From Flavobacteriaceae bacterium (GTDB lineage Bacteria; Bacteroidota; Bacteroidia; Flavobacteriales; Flavobacteriaceae): 64,000 nucleotides of DNA. The notes under the pieces were generated by a model. It was not told where the DNA came from and searched no databases. It saw only the letters and a list, made by a program, of their open reading frames with translations. Within the stretch, counting starts at the first letter, position 1. The number at the start of each line of letters is the position of its first letter. Made by a program: the position numbers and the translations under genes. Positions 56,059 to 64,000 of the stretch are shown one piece after another. The stretch lies in contig CANKLE010000003.1 of the NCBI GenBank assembly GCA_947483075.1, positions 62,001-126,000 on the forward strand, given 5' to 3'.

Positions 56059-56991
56059 TTAATCTAGATTTAATGTACCTAGAATATCTTCAAATAAATA
56101 GGGTCCACCCGGATAATCTGCCGTGTAATCTAAATTTAACCAGATTTGCCCGTATTCATCGCGGTGGTAATGAATGGCTTTATGTTGCGATTCTTTGATA
56201 AATAATTCTTTTTTAATTAAAAAATTTACGGTTTCTAAATCGGCCAAATTGCCGATACATATTTCAGGATAGATATGGCCCTCGGTGTGTATTAATCTCG
56301 GATTTCCTCCAATTGCTTTTAGGCAAGCTGCCATTAATACCGAATGGTCATCACAATCGCCGGCCAAATATACTGCCGATTCGGATGCCTTGGCAATGTA
56401 TTCTTTATTTCTTGGGTCACTTACATAAGTCCAGTTGTTGTTTATTTCTTTAAACACAGCAAAACATTGAATCAAATTTCGGTGACGGGCATAGCCTGGA
56501 ACCTCTTTAAAATGTTTAGAAATGGCTTTTAAGGCAAAATCCCGCACCACCGGATTGCTGTATTCTATCGCGGCGGTAATCGTATTTTTTTCTGGAAATG
56601 GCTTCAGTTTATTGAGCAGTACTTCTTCTGGATGTGGGCTGTCTGACAAGGCGTAAAGCATGTATTTGTAATCGTCATAAATACTTTTAAACCCATAATT
56701 ATCGGTTAGATTACCTATAATAAGTGCAATCAGGTACAACCCAATCGCAATAATGAGTACCGTTCGCAATGCATGTAGGATGAGCTGAATGATTGCTATA
56801 ATGACAACAAACAGCAGTATGTGATCCAATTCATAAGGCCAATTGACATCGATGATGTTTTTATGGGCAATGATAAAAATGGGGATTGCAATCAAGACAT
56901 TCAAAATAAAAATTATCAGTGCATTCCATGGCTGTGGAACCTGGAATTGTTTATTAATTTTTGATTGTTCGAGTTTTTTTATGAGTGGCAT
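56059..56991 (-). CDS. Transglutaminase-like membrane protein
   Basis: A 310-residue protein. The first ~120 residues carry three to four transmembrane helices. A cytoplasmic-looking linker follows, and residues ~190-280 form a transglutaminase-like fold with the catalytic Cys in GDCDDHSVLMAA and the His/Asp in LIHTEGHIYPE and LDYTAD. Such proteins are putative cysteine peptidases or amidases. It is followed by an unrelated gene 4 bp upstream on the same strand. Substrate unknown. Confidence 0.75.
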   Translation of the reverse strand: MPLIKKLEQSKINKQFQVPQPWNALIIFILNVLIAIPIFIIAHKNIIDVNWPYELDHILLFVVIIAIIQLILHALRTVLIIAIGLYLIALIIGNLTDNYGFKSIYDDYKYMLYALSDSPHPEEVLLNKLKPFPEKNTITAAIEYSNPVVRDFALKAISKHFKEVPGYARHRNLIQCFAVFKEINNNWTYVSDPRNKEYIAKASESAVYLAGDCDDHSVLMAACLKAIGGNPRLIHTEGHIYPEICIGNLADLETVNFLIKKELFIKESQHKAIHYHRDEYGQIWLNLDYTADYPGGPYLFEDILGTLNLD

Positions 56992-56995
56992 AGCC

Positions 56996-57847
56996 TTAAT
57001 TTAGTGATGCGATCGTGGTGGAATAGTCTAGCTTACAGCTAAGTATATTTAAATCTAACAATTGAGTTTGAATAAGATTAAATTCTGATAGATCAAAATT
57101 CTGGCGAGACCAAGTGGTTCTATTCAACCACAACTGCACATCATCGGGTTGAAGCTGATACTGTGCGGCCAAAGTTTCGGCCAGCAGATCTTGGTTTTTG
57201 AAGGTTTGCGTTTGATTATTAATGAGCTGAAGCAGCTGCTTGATTTGTTGCGAATGTTGATCCAAAAAATCAGCCCGAACGGCAATGACAAAACAAGGCC
57301 ACGGAGTAGGGCAATCGGCTAGGTGACGAAATATTCCTCGATCTACCAGCGGTTTGGTCATGAAATGTTCCCACATAAAGTAATCGGCTTTTTGCGTAGT
57401 CAATGCTTCGACAGCGCCGTCTATGGTGTGGACAATTTCAAATTTTATAGTTCTATCCCAACCTTGGTTGTTTGCATTGACATAAGCCATGAGTTGAGAA
57501 CCTGAACCATTTCTGGAAATGGCAGCTTTTTTATGTTGCAAATCGGACACGCTGAAATAGGGCGAAGATGCGGCAACGTGAATGCCCCACAACAAAGGCG
57601 ATTCGACATATTTTTGTACAATCACGGATGGATTCCCTAAACTGATGTCTTTCAAGATCCCCTCAGTAAGCACAATGGCCACATCCGTTAAGCCCTCGCG
57701 AAGCAGCTCACAAAGTTTGCCTGTGCCTTCGGGTACGTTGGTCCATTGTACATTCAAACCTACTTGTTGAAACAAGCCGTTATGAATGGCTTGAATCCAA
57801 GGGTAATTAAAATGTTCCGGAACCCCGGCAATGTTAATTTTAAGCAT
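56996..57847 (-). CDS. Solitary substrate-binding-like protein (NMT1/ABC periplasmic fold) without signal peptide
   Basis: A 283-residue protein, using the ATG at 57847 (MLKINIAGVPEHFNYPWIQAIHNGLF). The fold is that of NMT1/ThiY-type substrate-binding proteins: GLNVQWTNVPEGTGKLCELLREGLTDVAIVLTEGI and later ISRNGSGSQLMAYVNA. There is no signal peptide and no transporter gene nearby. It overlaps the acetyltransferase gene by 8 nt. It may bind a small ligand in the cytoplasm or be an enzyme-like relative of this family. The ligand is unknown. Confidence 0.65.
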   Translation of the reverse strand: MLKINIAGVPEHFNYPWIQAIHNGLFQQVGLNVQWTNVPEGTGKLCELLREGLTDVAIVLTEGILKDISLGNPSVIVQKYVESPLLWGIHVAASSPYFSVSDLQHKKAAISRNGSGSQLMAYVNANNQGWDRTIKFEIVHTIDGAVEALTTQKADYFMWEHFMTKPLVDRGIFRHLADCPTPWPCFVIAVRADFLDQHSQQIKQLLQLINNQTQTFKNQDLLAETLAAQYQLQPDDVQLWLNRTTWSRQNFDLSEFNLIQTQLLDLNILSCKLDYSTTIASLN

Positions 57848-58379
57848 GTTGCAGTGCATTTTCAAGTTTCCACCAATTCCATTGTGCACCATCATCGGCC
57901 ATATAATGCTCAACCAATTGCATGCCGAATTTGGAGAGTATTCGATTGGATGCTGCATTATTTATGTGTGTATAGGCGTGCATCGTCTGAATCTTCATTT
58001 CAGTAAAGCCATAATCAAGCCAAGCAGCGGTCGCTTCAGAGGCGTAGCCTTTTCCCCAAAAGGGTTCGTCTAGCCGATAGCCGTAATCATAAAAATTAGT
58101 ATTGCCATTTTCGGTGTGGTCATTCACGAATTTGATACCCGTCCAGCCTATAAACTCATTGGTTTCTTTGAGAATAGTGGCAAATCGGCCAATTTTATTT
58201 TCGGCGTATTGTTTATGAATATACGCTATAAGTAATTTAGAATCTTCAAAATGCTGCGATGGTTTTTGCCAAAGGTAGCGGTGCACATTGGGATTGGCGT
58301 CCATTTTAAATAGATCTTGGGCATCGCTCAGTTCAAAAGGCCTTAGCAATAAACGTGAAGTCTCTAGAGTTAGGTTCAT
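57840..58379 (-). CDS. GNAT-family N-acetyltransferase (RimJ/RimL-type)
   Basis: A 179-residue acetyltransferase. It begins with the family start LTLETSRLLLRPFELSDAQDLFKMDANPNVHRYL and ends with the acetyl-CoA-binding region GYRLDEPFWGKGYASEATAAWLDYGF and HINNAASNRILSKFGM. It may acetylate a ribosomal protein N-terminus or a small molecule. Its start overlaps the stop of the VOC gene by 4 nt and its end overlaps the next gene, so three genes are coupled. Confidence 0.85.
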   Translation of the reverse strand: MNLTLETSRLLLRPFELSDAQDLFKMDANPNVHRYLWQKPSQHFEDSKLLIAYIHKQYAENKIGRFATILKETNEFIGWTGIKFVNDHTENGNTNFYDYGYRLDEPFWGKGYASEATAAWLDYGFTEMKIQTMHAYTHINNAASNRILSKFGMQLVEHYMADDGAQWNWWKLENALQHA

Positions 58380-58756
58380 TTCTTACTTTTAATATCAGAA
58401 ATTACAATACGATATCCATCGGGATCTAAAAACATTTTGCCGTGTTCATTCCAAAATGAATTTTTAGCTTGAATGATTTCTATTTTATATGATTTAATTC
58501 TTGAAATCACCAAGTCATAGTCCGTTTTATTGCTTGGATATAAAACTAAATTGTCGTCATCATGAAAATTAAAAACCACAACATCCTCTGATTTTGTAAA
58601 TTCTAAATGCCAATTTTCATTTTTATCTCCTATAATAATACCTGTATAACCTGCATGATTTTCAAAACTATTAAGTAATTCAAACCCTAATATGTTAACA
58701 TAAAAGTTTTTAAGTTGTTCTAAATTATTGGTATGTCTTGCAAATCGAAATGTCAT
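58376..58756 (-). CDS. VOC (glyoxalase/bleomycin-resistance-like) family protein
   Basis: A 126-residue single VOC domain pair: MTFRFARHTNNLEQLKNFYVNILGFELL, WHLEFTKSED, and the C-terminal LDPDGYRIVISD. The His and Glu positions that bind metal in the family are present in part (HTNN, WHLEF). Such proteins are glyoxalases, isomerases or antibiotic-binding proteins. Start overlaps are as described for the acetyltransferase gene. Substrate unknown. Confidence 0.8.
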   Translation of the reverse strand: MTFRFARHTNNLEQLKNFYVNILGFELLNSFENHAGYTGIIIGDKNENWHLEFTKSEDVVVFNFHDDDNLVLYPSNKTDYDLVISRIKSYKIEIIQAKNSFWNEHGKMFLDPDGYRIVISDIKSKK

Positions 58757-58792
58757 ACTTTAATAAATTTCAAAAATTGTTAAACTTAAGGC

Positions 58793-59659
58793 CTATTCGG
58801 CTAATTTATTTAACGCATACACAATCAATGCATCGACTGTTTTATAAGGGTCTTCACTAAATGTTCCGGTTGCGCGATTGGCAATAATGGCGTTCAAAGA
58901 CAAACATTCGTGTCCGAGTAGTTTACCTAAGCCATAAATTGCGGCTGTTTCCATTTCGAGGTTGGTCATTTTAATGCCTTTAAATTCGAAATGATCCATT
59001 TTGGAGTTCAAATCCGGATCTTGTATTCCCAAGCGGAGCACGCGACCTTGAGGCCCGTAAAATCCGCCAGCTGTGCCTGTAAAACCCTTAAATAGTTGGT
59101 CACTTTCGAATCGTTTTTCTAAACGTTCACTTCCTCTTATCACATAGGGACGTCCTTTTTTAAGATCCCAATTGGTCTGACTGATGAAGGCTTCTTCGAT
59201 GTCTTTTTCAGAAATTTCATCGATCAAATAGGAGCGAAGCATGTTGTCTAAACCCAATCCATATTGACTCAACACAATACTGTCACAAGGAATAGCAGCT
59301 TGTAGCGAACCGGAGGTGCCAATGCGAACGATATTCAAAGCAGTTAAAACTGATTTTGGTTGTCGCGTTTCTAAATCGATATTCACTAAGGCATCCAATT
59401 CGTTCATCACAATATCAATATTGTCTGGACCAATCCCGGTGGACATGACCGTAATGCGTTTGCCTTTGTAGATTCCCGTTTGGGTTTTGAATTCCCGCTT
59501 TTGTTTGGTAAATTCGATACTCGAAAAATGTTTGGTAATTTTTTCTACTCGATCCTGATCGCCCACAAAAATAATATCGTGCGCAATGTCCTGAGGATGA
59601 AGATTCAGGTGATATACACTGCCGTCGGGGTTGAGAATAAGTTCGGAGGATGCGATCAT
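58793..59659 (-). CDS. Nucleoside phosphorylase, uridine phosphorylase-like
   Basis: A 288-residue phosphorylase of the PNP/UDP family. It has HDIIFVGDQDRVEKI (phosphate and nucleoside loop), STGIGPDNIDIVMNELDAL, the RIGTSGSLQAAIPCDSIV stretch and MTNLEMETAAIYGLG. It splits uridine or a related nucleoside with phosphate, releasing base and ribose-1-phosphate. It lies next to a repeated spacer and a series of small enzymes. The exact nucleoside is inferred from the family. Confidence 0.87.
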   Translation of the reverse strand: MIASSELILNPDGSVYHLNLHPQDIAHDIIFVGDQDRVEKITKHFSSIEFTKQKREFKTQTGIYKGKRITVMSTGIGPDNIDIVMNELDALVNIDLETRQPKSVLTALNIVRIGTSGSLQAAIPCDSIVLSQYGLGLDNMLRSYLIDEISEKDIEEAFISQTNWDLKKGRPYVIRGSERLEKRFESDQLFKGFTGTAGGFYGPQGRVLRLGIQDPDLNSKMDHFEFKGIKMTNLEMETAAIYGLGKLLGHECLSLNAIIANRATGTFSEDPYKTVDALIVYALNKLAE

Positions 59660-59663
59660 GTTG

Positions 59664-59823
59664 TTTAATTAATAATTAATAATGAAAAATGAAAAATGAA
59701 AAATGAAAAATTTGTGGTAATAAACAAACTAATTAATAGTGTGATTAGATTTTCAATTTGAATTTGAATGAATCTGCATTATATTAAAATTATTAATTAT
59801 TCATTTTTAATTTATAATTAATA
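59664..59823. repeat. AT-rich spacer with four tandem 7-bp units and an inverted AATTAATAAT
   Basis: Four copies of the unit AATGAAA occur in tandem at 59682-59709. A flanking AATTAATAAT (around 59676-59685) has an inverted counterpart ATTATTAATT near 59787-59796. No gene is present in this ~160-bp spacer between the phosphorylase and SUI1 genes. This type of spacer is recalled as frequent in Flavobacterium genomes. It may be slippage-prone. Confidence 0.55.
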
Positions 59824-60156
59824 TCAGCCTCCCACCCGTTTGGTTTTAAACCCTTTGGCTTGCAAAAACTGCATGATTTTATCGCGGTAATCGCCCTGTA
59901 TAATGAGTTCTCCGTCTTTAAAACTGCCACCTACTGCAAATTTGTTTTTTATTTCTTTGGCCAATAGTTTAAAATCTTCCTCATCTCCTTCGTAACCCGA
60001 AATCACAGTTGTGGGTTTGCCTTTGCGTTTTTCGTATTGACAGACTAATGGATCTTTTTGAATAAACAATTCATGGGGTTCAACTGCCTCATTTAGCATA
60101 TCATTGTTGGGTTCATGATCAGGAAATAACTTTTTGAGTTGCTCTTGTAAGTCCAT
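59824..60156 (-). CDS. SUI1/YciH-type translation initiation factor
   Basis: A 110-residue protein with the SUI1 fold in the C-terminal ~75 residues: KRKGKPTTVISGYEGDEEDFKLLAKEIKNKFAVGGSFKDGELIIQGDYRDKIMQFLQAKGFKTKRVGG. The invariant pattern GG-x(2-3)-K and the final KGF are present. The family helps start-codon choice. The N-terminal 35 residues are acidic. It lies 29 bp after the GxxExxY gene on the same strand. Confidence 0.88.
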   Translation of the reverse strand: MDLQEQLKKLFPDHEPNNDMLNEAVEPHELFIQKDPLVCQYEKRKGKPTTVISGYEGDEEDFKLLAKEIKNKFAVGGSFKDGELIIQGDYRDKIMQFLQAKGFKTKRVGG

Positions 60157-60185
60157 ATTTAATTATTCAAAAATAGAATTTCATT

Positions 60186-60584
60186 TTATTGTTTAATTCG
60201 TTTTTTTATATCATTAGTATAAATTTTTCTGACAAATTGCGGGTCATTTCCGAAATTTAACAATAACCCAACTTCGCATTCAGTGGATTTTAAATAGTTT
60301 AATAATTGTGCTTGATGAGATTCATTAATATATTCTACGCATTTTAATTCAACTATAACTGAATTATTTACAATAATATCCGGAATATATTCTCCAACAA
60401 CAACTTGTTTATAGTAAACATTTATTTTCTTTTGACTTTCTACCTTTAAACCTCTTGATTGTAATTCTACTATCATTGAATTTTGGTAAACTTTCTCAAG
60501 AAAACCATGTCCCATTTCATTGTAAACATCGTAATAAATACCTATAATAGTTTTAGTTAGCTCTTGATGAGGGAATTTCAACAT
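60186..60584 (-). CDS. GxxExxY family protein (predicted PD-(D/E)xK nuclease)
   Basis: A 132-residue protein. The name-giving motif is GFLEKVY (27-33). The predicted nuclease core has P68-D69 (YIPDIIV) and E79-L-K81 (VIVELKCVE), spaced like the PD...ExK of the PD-(D/E)xK superfamily, followed by the helical QAQLLNYLK. The family is widely dispersed in bacteria and uncharacterised. Three 93-bp repeats with hairpins lie immediately upstream. A role in maintaining or processing such repeats is speculation. Confidence 0.88.
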   Translation of the reverse strand: MLKFPHQELTKTIIGIYYDVYNEMGHGFLEKVYQNSMIVELQSRGLKVESQKKINVYYKQVVVGEYIPDIIVNNSVIVELKCVEYINESHQAQLLNYLKSTECEVGLLLNFGNDPQFVRKIYTNDIKKRIKQ

Positions 60585-60593
60585 ATAAATTTG

Positions 60594-60872
60594 ATTGGCT
60601 TATATTATTTATATTGAACACAGATTCGAGAAATATCAATGAATTATAAAAATTTCTCAGATTTCTTAAATCTGTGTTGCAATTCTATTGGCTTATATTA
60701 TTTATTTTGAAAACAGATTCGAGAAATATCAATGAATTATAAAAATTTCTCAGATTTCTTAAATCTGTGTAGCTATTCTATTGGCTTACATTATTTATTT
60801 TTAAAACAGATTCGAGAAATTAAAAATAAATTATAAAAATTTCTCAGATTACTTAAATCTGTGTTGCTAACT
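60594..60872. repeat. Three tandem 93-bp direct repeats with nested hairpins upstream of the GxxExxY gene
   Basis: Each copy starts ATTGGCTTA (60594, 60687, 60780). Units 1 and 2 differ at only four of 93 positions. Unit 3 is more diverged, with its middle changed and one base added. Each unit carries an outer stem ACAGATT/AATCTGT and an inner stem GAGAAAT/ATTTCTC. The array lies between the oxygenase stop and the GxxExxY start, so it forms the 5' region of the latter. No spacer-like unique sequence is present, so this is not a CRISPR. Confidence 0.9.
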
Positions 60873-60892
60873 TTAATCTTCAGATTTTCTTT

Positions 60893-61843
60893 CTATTTCT
60901 TTAATCCTAATTCCACCAATCGTTCTTCTAGATATTCGCCTGCAGAGATGTCCTCAAATGCTTTTGGATTTGATTCATCTATACATTGCGCTAAACAATT
61001 TAAGGGCATGTCGCTCACTGGGTGCATAAAAAATGGGATAGAAAATCGAGAAGTTCCCCACAATTCTCTCGGCGGATTAACCACCTGATGAATAGTCGAT
61101 TTGAGTTTGTTATTGGTATGACGCGAAAGCATATCGCCCACATTGATCATCAATTCGTCGGGTTGTGCCATTGCATCAATCCAGTCGCCGTTGTGATTTT
61201 GCACTTGCAAGCCTTTTCCTTGAGCGCCCATTAGCAAAGTAATTAAATTGATGTCGCCATGAGCAGCCGCACGAACGGCACCATCTTTGGGTTCATCCGT
61301 AATAGGAGGGTAGTGTATCGGGCGCAAAATGCTGTTTCCTTGCAGGATATAGCCATCAAAATAAAATTCGTCTAGTCCGATGTACAAGGCCAAGGCACGC
61401 AATACATAAATACCCGTTTTCTCTAACATTTCATAGGCTTTTTTTCCTGTTGAATTGAAATTGGGCAACTCCGAAACAGAAACGTTGTTTGGGTATTCGT
61501 GAGCATACTTGGAATCGGCATCTACATATTGACCAAAATGCCAAAACTCTTTTAAATCTCCGGCTGATCTTCCCTTTGCGTGTTCTTTTCCAAAGGAAAC
61601 GTAGCCGCGTTGACCGCCAATACCTGGAATTTCATATTTTTCTTTGACCGAAAGTGGCAAATTAAAAAAATCACGTACTTCTTGGTATAAATTGGCTACC
61701 AATTGATCGTCTAAAAAATGTCCTTTTAAGGCCACAAAGCCAATATCCTCGTAGGCTTTCCCGATTTCATTTACAAAATGTTGTTTACGTGCCGGATCAT
61801 CCGACAGGAAATCACGTAAGTTTACACTAGGTATTTGTTGCAT
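60893..61843 (-). CDS. 2-oxoglutarate/Fe(II)-dependent oxygenase (isopenicillin N synthase-like)
   Basis: A 316-residue dioxygenase. The iron ligands H195-x-D197 (AAHGDIN) and H252 (STIHQVV) and the 2-oxoglutarate-binding R266 in SRFSIP are present. The N-terminal region (IPSVNLRDFL, YEDIGFVALKGH) is typical of the plant-type 2OG oxygenases and IPNS. The substrate is unknown. It is transcribed divergently from the E1 dehydrogenase gene. Confidence 0.88.
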   Translation of the reverse strand: MQQIPSVNLRDFLSDDPARKQHFVNEIGKAYEDIGFVALKGHFLDDQLVANLYQEVRDFFNLPLSVKEKYEIPGIGGQRGYVSFGKEHAKGRSAGDLKEFWHFGQYVDADSKYAHEYPNNVSVSELPNFNSTGKKAYEMLEKTGIYVLRALALYIGLDEFYFDGYILQGNSILRPIHYPPITDEPKDGAVRAAAHGDINLITLLMGAQGKGLQVQNHNGDWIDAMAQPDELMINVGDMLSRHTNNKLKSTIHQVVNPPRELWGTSRFSIPFFMHPVSDMPLNCLAQCIDESNPKAFEDISAGEYLEERLVELGLKK

Positions 61844-62020
61844 ATTTTCGTATTAAATGTAAACGCATTGCTTACAAAAGTTGACTAACAAATGTAGGAA
61901 AAAAAACAACGTTTTTATTCGTAAAAAAACTTGTGTTTTTCCTATAACACAGCTCGAGTTTGTTCGTTAGTTTTTCTTATTTTTACGAATTCAAAAAAAA
62001 ATTAACCGACCTACTGTAGT

Positions 62021-63997
62021 ATGCAATTTGATCGCCAACATCTGTCAGATGAAACTTTACTCGATTTATATAAAAAAATACTGAAACCTCGCCTCATCGA
62101 AGAGAAAATGCTTATTCTCATTCGGCAAGGAAAAGTCTCTAAATGGTTTTCTGGTGTGGGACAAGAGGCAATTGCAGTTGGCGTTACTGCCGTATTAAAT
62201 TCCGATGAGTATATCCTGCCGATGCACCGCAATTTGGGGGTATTTACCACCAGAGAAATTCCGTTGCACCGCTTGTTTTCTCAATGGCAAGGCAAAGCCA
62301 ATGGGTTTACCAAAGGCCGTGATCGCAGTTTTCACTTTGGCACACAAGACTATAAAATTATTGGGATGATTTCTCACTTAGGGCCTCAATTGGGTGTTGC
62401 CGATGGAATTGCTGTAGCCAACAAATTAAAGAAAAACGGACATGTGACTGCCGTTTTTACTGGCGAAGGTGCCACTTCTGAAGGCGATTTTCACGAAGCG
62501 CTCAATATTGCAGCGGTATGGGATTTGCCGGTGTTATTCATTATAGAAAATAACGGATACGGTTTATCTACGCCCACCAACGAACAATACCGTTGCGAAA
62601 ATTTGGCCGATAAAGGCATCGGTTATGGCATGGAAAGCCATATTATAGATGGAAATAATATCGTAGAAGTATATACCAAGTTGGAAGCGTTAGTGGCTTC
62701 AATGCGCGAAAATCCGAGACCTGTTTTGTTGGAATTTAAAACCTTTCGTATGCGCGGACACGAAGAGGCGAGTGGCACCAAATATGTGCCGCAAGAACTT
62801 ATGGATGCCTGGGCTGTAAAAGATCCGGTAGAGAATTATAAAAAATATTTAGAGTCCCTTCAGTTGCTGTCCGCCGAAATGGATGCGGAATTTAAAGCAA
62901 GCATAAAAAAAGAAATCGATGAGCATTGGGAACTCGCTACCAATGAACCTGAAATTGCAGCTTCCTTAGAAGAGGAAATGAACGATGTATACAAGCCCTA
63001 TGACTTCGAATTCATAGCGCCTGGAACGACTACTGCATCCATACGATTTGTAGATGCTATATCCCAAGGATTAAAACAATCCTTCGAGCGCCACGACAAT
63101 TTAGTCATGATGGGACAAGACATTGCCGAATATGGCGGAGCCTTCAAGATTAGTGAGGGATTTGTAGAAGCTTTTGGAAATGAACGAATCATGAATACAC
63201 CCATTTGTGAAAGTGCAGTTGTTTCTGCCGGGATGGGCCTATCTATTAACGGCTGCAAAGCAATTGTAGAAATGCAATTTGCCGATTTTGTTTCTACCGG
63301 ATTCAATCCGATTGTAAATTATTTAGCCAAAGTGCATTACCGTTGGCAAGAAAACGCCGACGTGGTGGTGCGCATGCCTTGTGGTGGAGGTACTCAAGCC
63401 GGACCGTTTCATTCGCAAACTAATGAGGCTTGGTTTACTAAAACTCCTGGTTTAAAAGTGGTTTATCCCGCTTTTCCCTATGATGCCAAAGGCTTACTGG
63501 CTACAGCCATAAATGACCCGAATCCGGTATTGTTTTTTGAACACAAGCAACTGTACCGCAGTATTTACCAAGAAGTTCCTACGGATTATTATACGCTGCC
63601 TTTTGGCCAAGCTTCTTTGCTTAAAGAAGGCAATCAAATTAGTATTATTGCCTTTGGTGCCGCCGTGCATTGGGCATTGGAAGTCTTAGAAAAACATCCG
63701 GAAATTAGCGCCGACTTGATTGATTTGCGTACACTTCAACCCTTGGATACCGAAACTATTTTTGCTTCTGTCAAGAAAACGAATAAAGCGCTTATTGTGC
63801 AAGAAGACACTTTATTTGGTGGAATAGCTAGTGATATTTCGGCACTTATTATGGAAGAATGTTTCGAATATTTAGATGCACCTGTAAAACGAGTGGCCAG
63901 TTTAGACAGCCCTATACCATTTACTAAAGCGCTAGAAGACCAATTTATGAGTAAATCTAGATTGGAGGAAAGCATTTTAGCCCTGCTTTCCTATTAA
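62021..63997 (+). CDS. Alpha-ketoacid dehydrogenase E1, fused alpha and beta subunits
   Basis: A 658-residue thiamine-dependent enzyme. Residues ~1-310 are the alpha part, with MHRNLGVFT and the TPP motif GEGATSEGDFHEALNIAAVWDLPVLFIIENNGYG (148-180). Residues ~335-658 are the beta part: MGQDIAEYGGAFKISEGF, then NTPICESAVVSAGMGLSI. It decarboxylates a 2-oxo acid (branched-chain type most likely) and passes the acyl group to a lipoyl E2. The E2 and E3 genes are not in the window. The stop lies near the window end, so the gene is complete. Confidence 0.9.
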   Translation: MQFDRQHLSDETLLDLYKKILKPRLIEEKMLILIRQGKVSKWFSGVGQEAIAVGVTAVLNSDEYILPMHRNLGVFTTREIPLHRLFSQWQGKANGFTKGRDRSFHFGTQDYKIIGMISHLGPQLGVADGIAVANKLKKNGHVTAVFTGEGATSEGDFHEALNIAAVWDLPVLFIIENNGYGLSTPTNEQYRCENLADKGIGYGMESHIIDGNNIVEVYTKLEALVASMRENPRPVLLEFKTFRMRGHEEASGTKYVPQELMDAWAVKDPVENYKKYLESLQLLSAEMDAEFKASIKKEIDEHWELATNEPEIAASLEEEMNDVYKPYDFEFIAPGTTTASIRFVDAISQGLKQSFERHDNLVMMGQDIAEYGGAFKISEGFVEAFGNERIMNTPICESAVVSAGMGLSINGCKAIVEMQFADFVSTGFNPIVNYLAKVHYRWQENADVVVRMPCGGGTQAGPFHSQTNEAWFTKTPGLKVVYPAFPYDAKGLLATAINDPNPVLFFEHKQLYRSIYQEVPTDYYTLPFGQASLLKEGNQISIIAFGAAVHWALEVLEKHPEISADLIDLRTLQPLDTETIFASVKKTNKALIVQEDTLFGGIASDISALIMEECFEYLDAPVKRVASLDSPIPFTKALEDQFMSKSRLEESILALLSY

Positions 63998-64000
63998 TTT

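Noticed and set aside
60594-60872. CRISPR array
   Set aside because: The 93-bp units are contiguous with no unique spacers, and no cas gene is in the window.

Overview
The window is AT-rich chromosomal DNA of a Bacteroidetes bacterium, most likely a Flavobacterium-type member of the Flavobacteriaceae. The evidence: proteins with C-terminal secretion signals of the type IX system, TamB and LptD-like envelope proteins of the Bacteroidetes type, BshA (bacillithiol), an E1 alpha/beta fusion, AT-rich leaders without Shine-Dalgarno sequences, and several promoters carrying the Bacteroidetes -7 motif TAnnTTTG. No phage, insertion sequence or CRISPR array was found.

Positions 1-14884 hold the distal half of an aryl-polyene/flexirubin-type pigment cluster. 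One tightly packed forward operon encodes a partial ketosynthase, a NodB-type deacetylase, a LolA-like carrier, a lipoprotein, an outer-membrane barrel, a hotdog dehydratase, an unknown protein, a GT2-DUF2062 glycosyltransferase, a giant MMPL-acyltransferase fusion, a CrtI-like FAD oxidoreductase, a C45-type acyltransferase lipoprotein and an adenylate-forming ligase. A convergent flavin-dependent halogenase-like gene follows. Together these would build, tailor, esterify and export a polyene to the outer membrane.

Positions 14885-19501 are an accessory islet with decayed content: a long gene-poor stretch, two small unknown genes, an N-terminal remnant of a type I restriction methylase (hsdM), and a tandem pair of paralogous FnIII-FISUMP lipoproteins. 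The islet abuts the 3' end of a Ser-Pro-Arg tRNA operon that has a clear promoter.

Positions 19502-64000 are mostly core genome. They hold cell-wall and envelope functions (D-Ala-D-Ala dipeptidase, amidase, LptD-like, TamB, MlaD, GH3-serine hydrolase fusion), translation and RNA modification (rsmE, tsaD, SUI1), central metabolism (pfkA, gap, N-acetylglucosamine kinase-like, E1 dehydrogenase), aroC, bshA, DNA repair (ung, a MutS2 without an Smr domain), a split heterodisulfide-reductase-like iron-sulfur pair, and assorted small enzymes.

The most unusual structure is at 60186-60872. A predicted PD-(D/E)xK nuclease of the GxxExxY family is preceded by three 93-bp direct repeats, each containing a nested hairpin. 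This resembles a nuclease paired with its own repeat family and is the best candidate for an uncharacterised system. Other points of note are a tamB gene without a usable in-frame start, an alternating CCTAA/TTAGG array upstream of the halogenase gene, a solitary cytoplasmic substrate-binding-like protein, and a Flavobacterium-type dispersed repeat after aroC.
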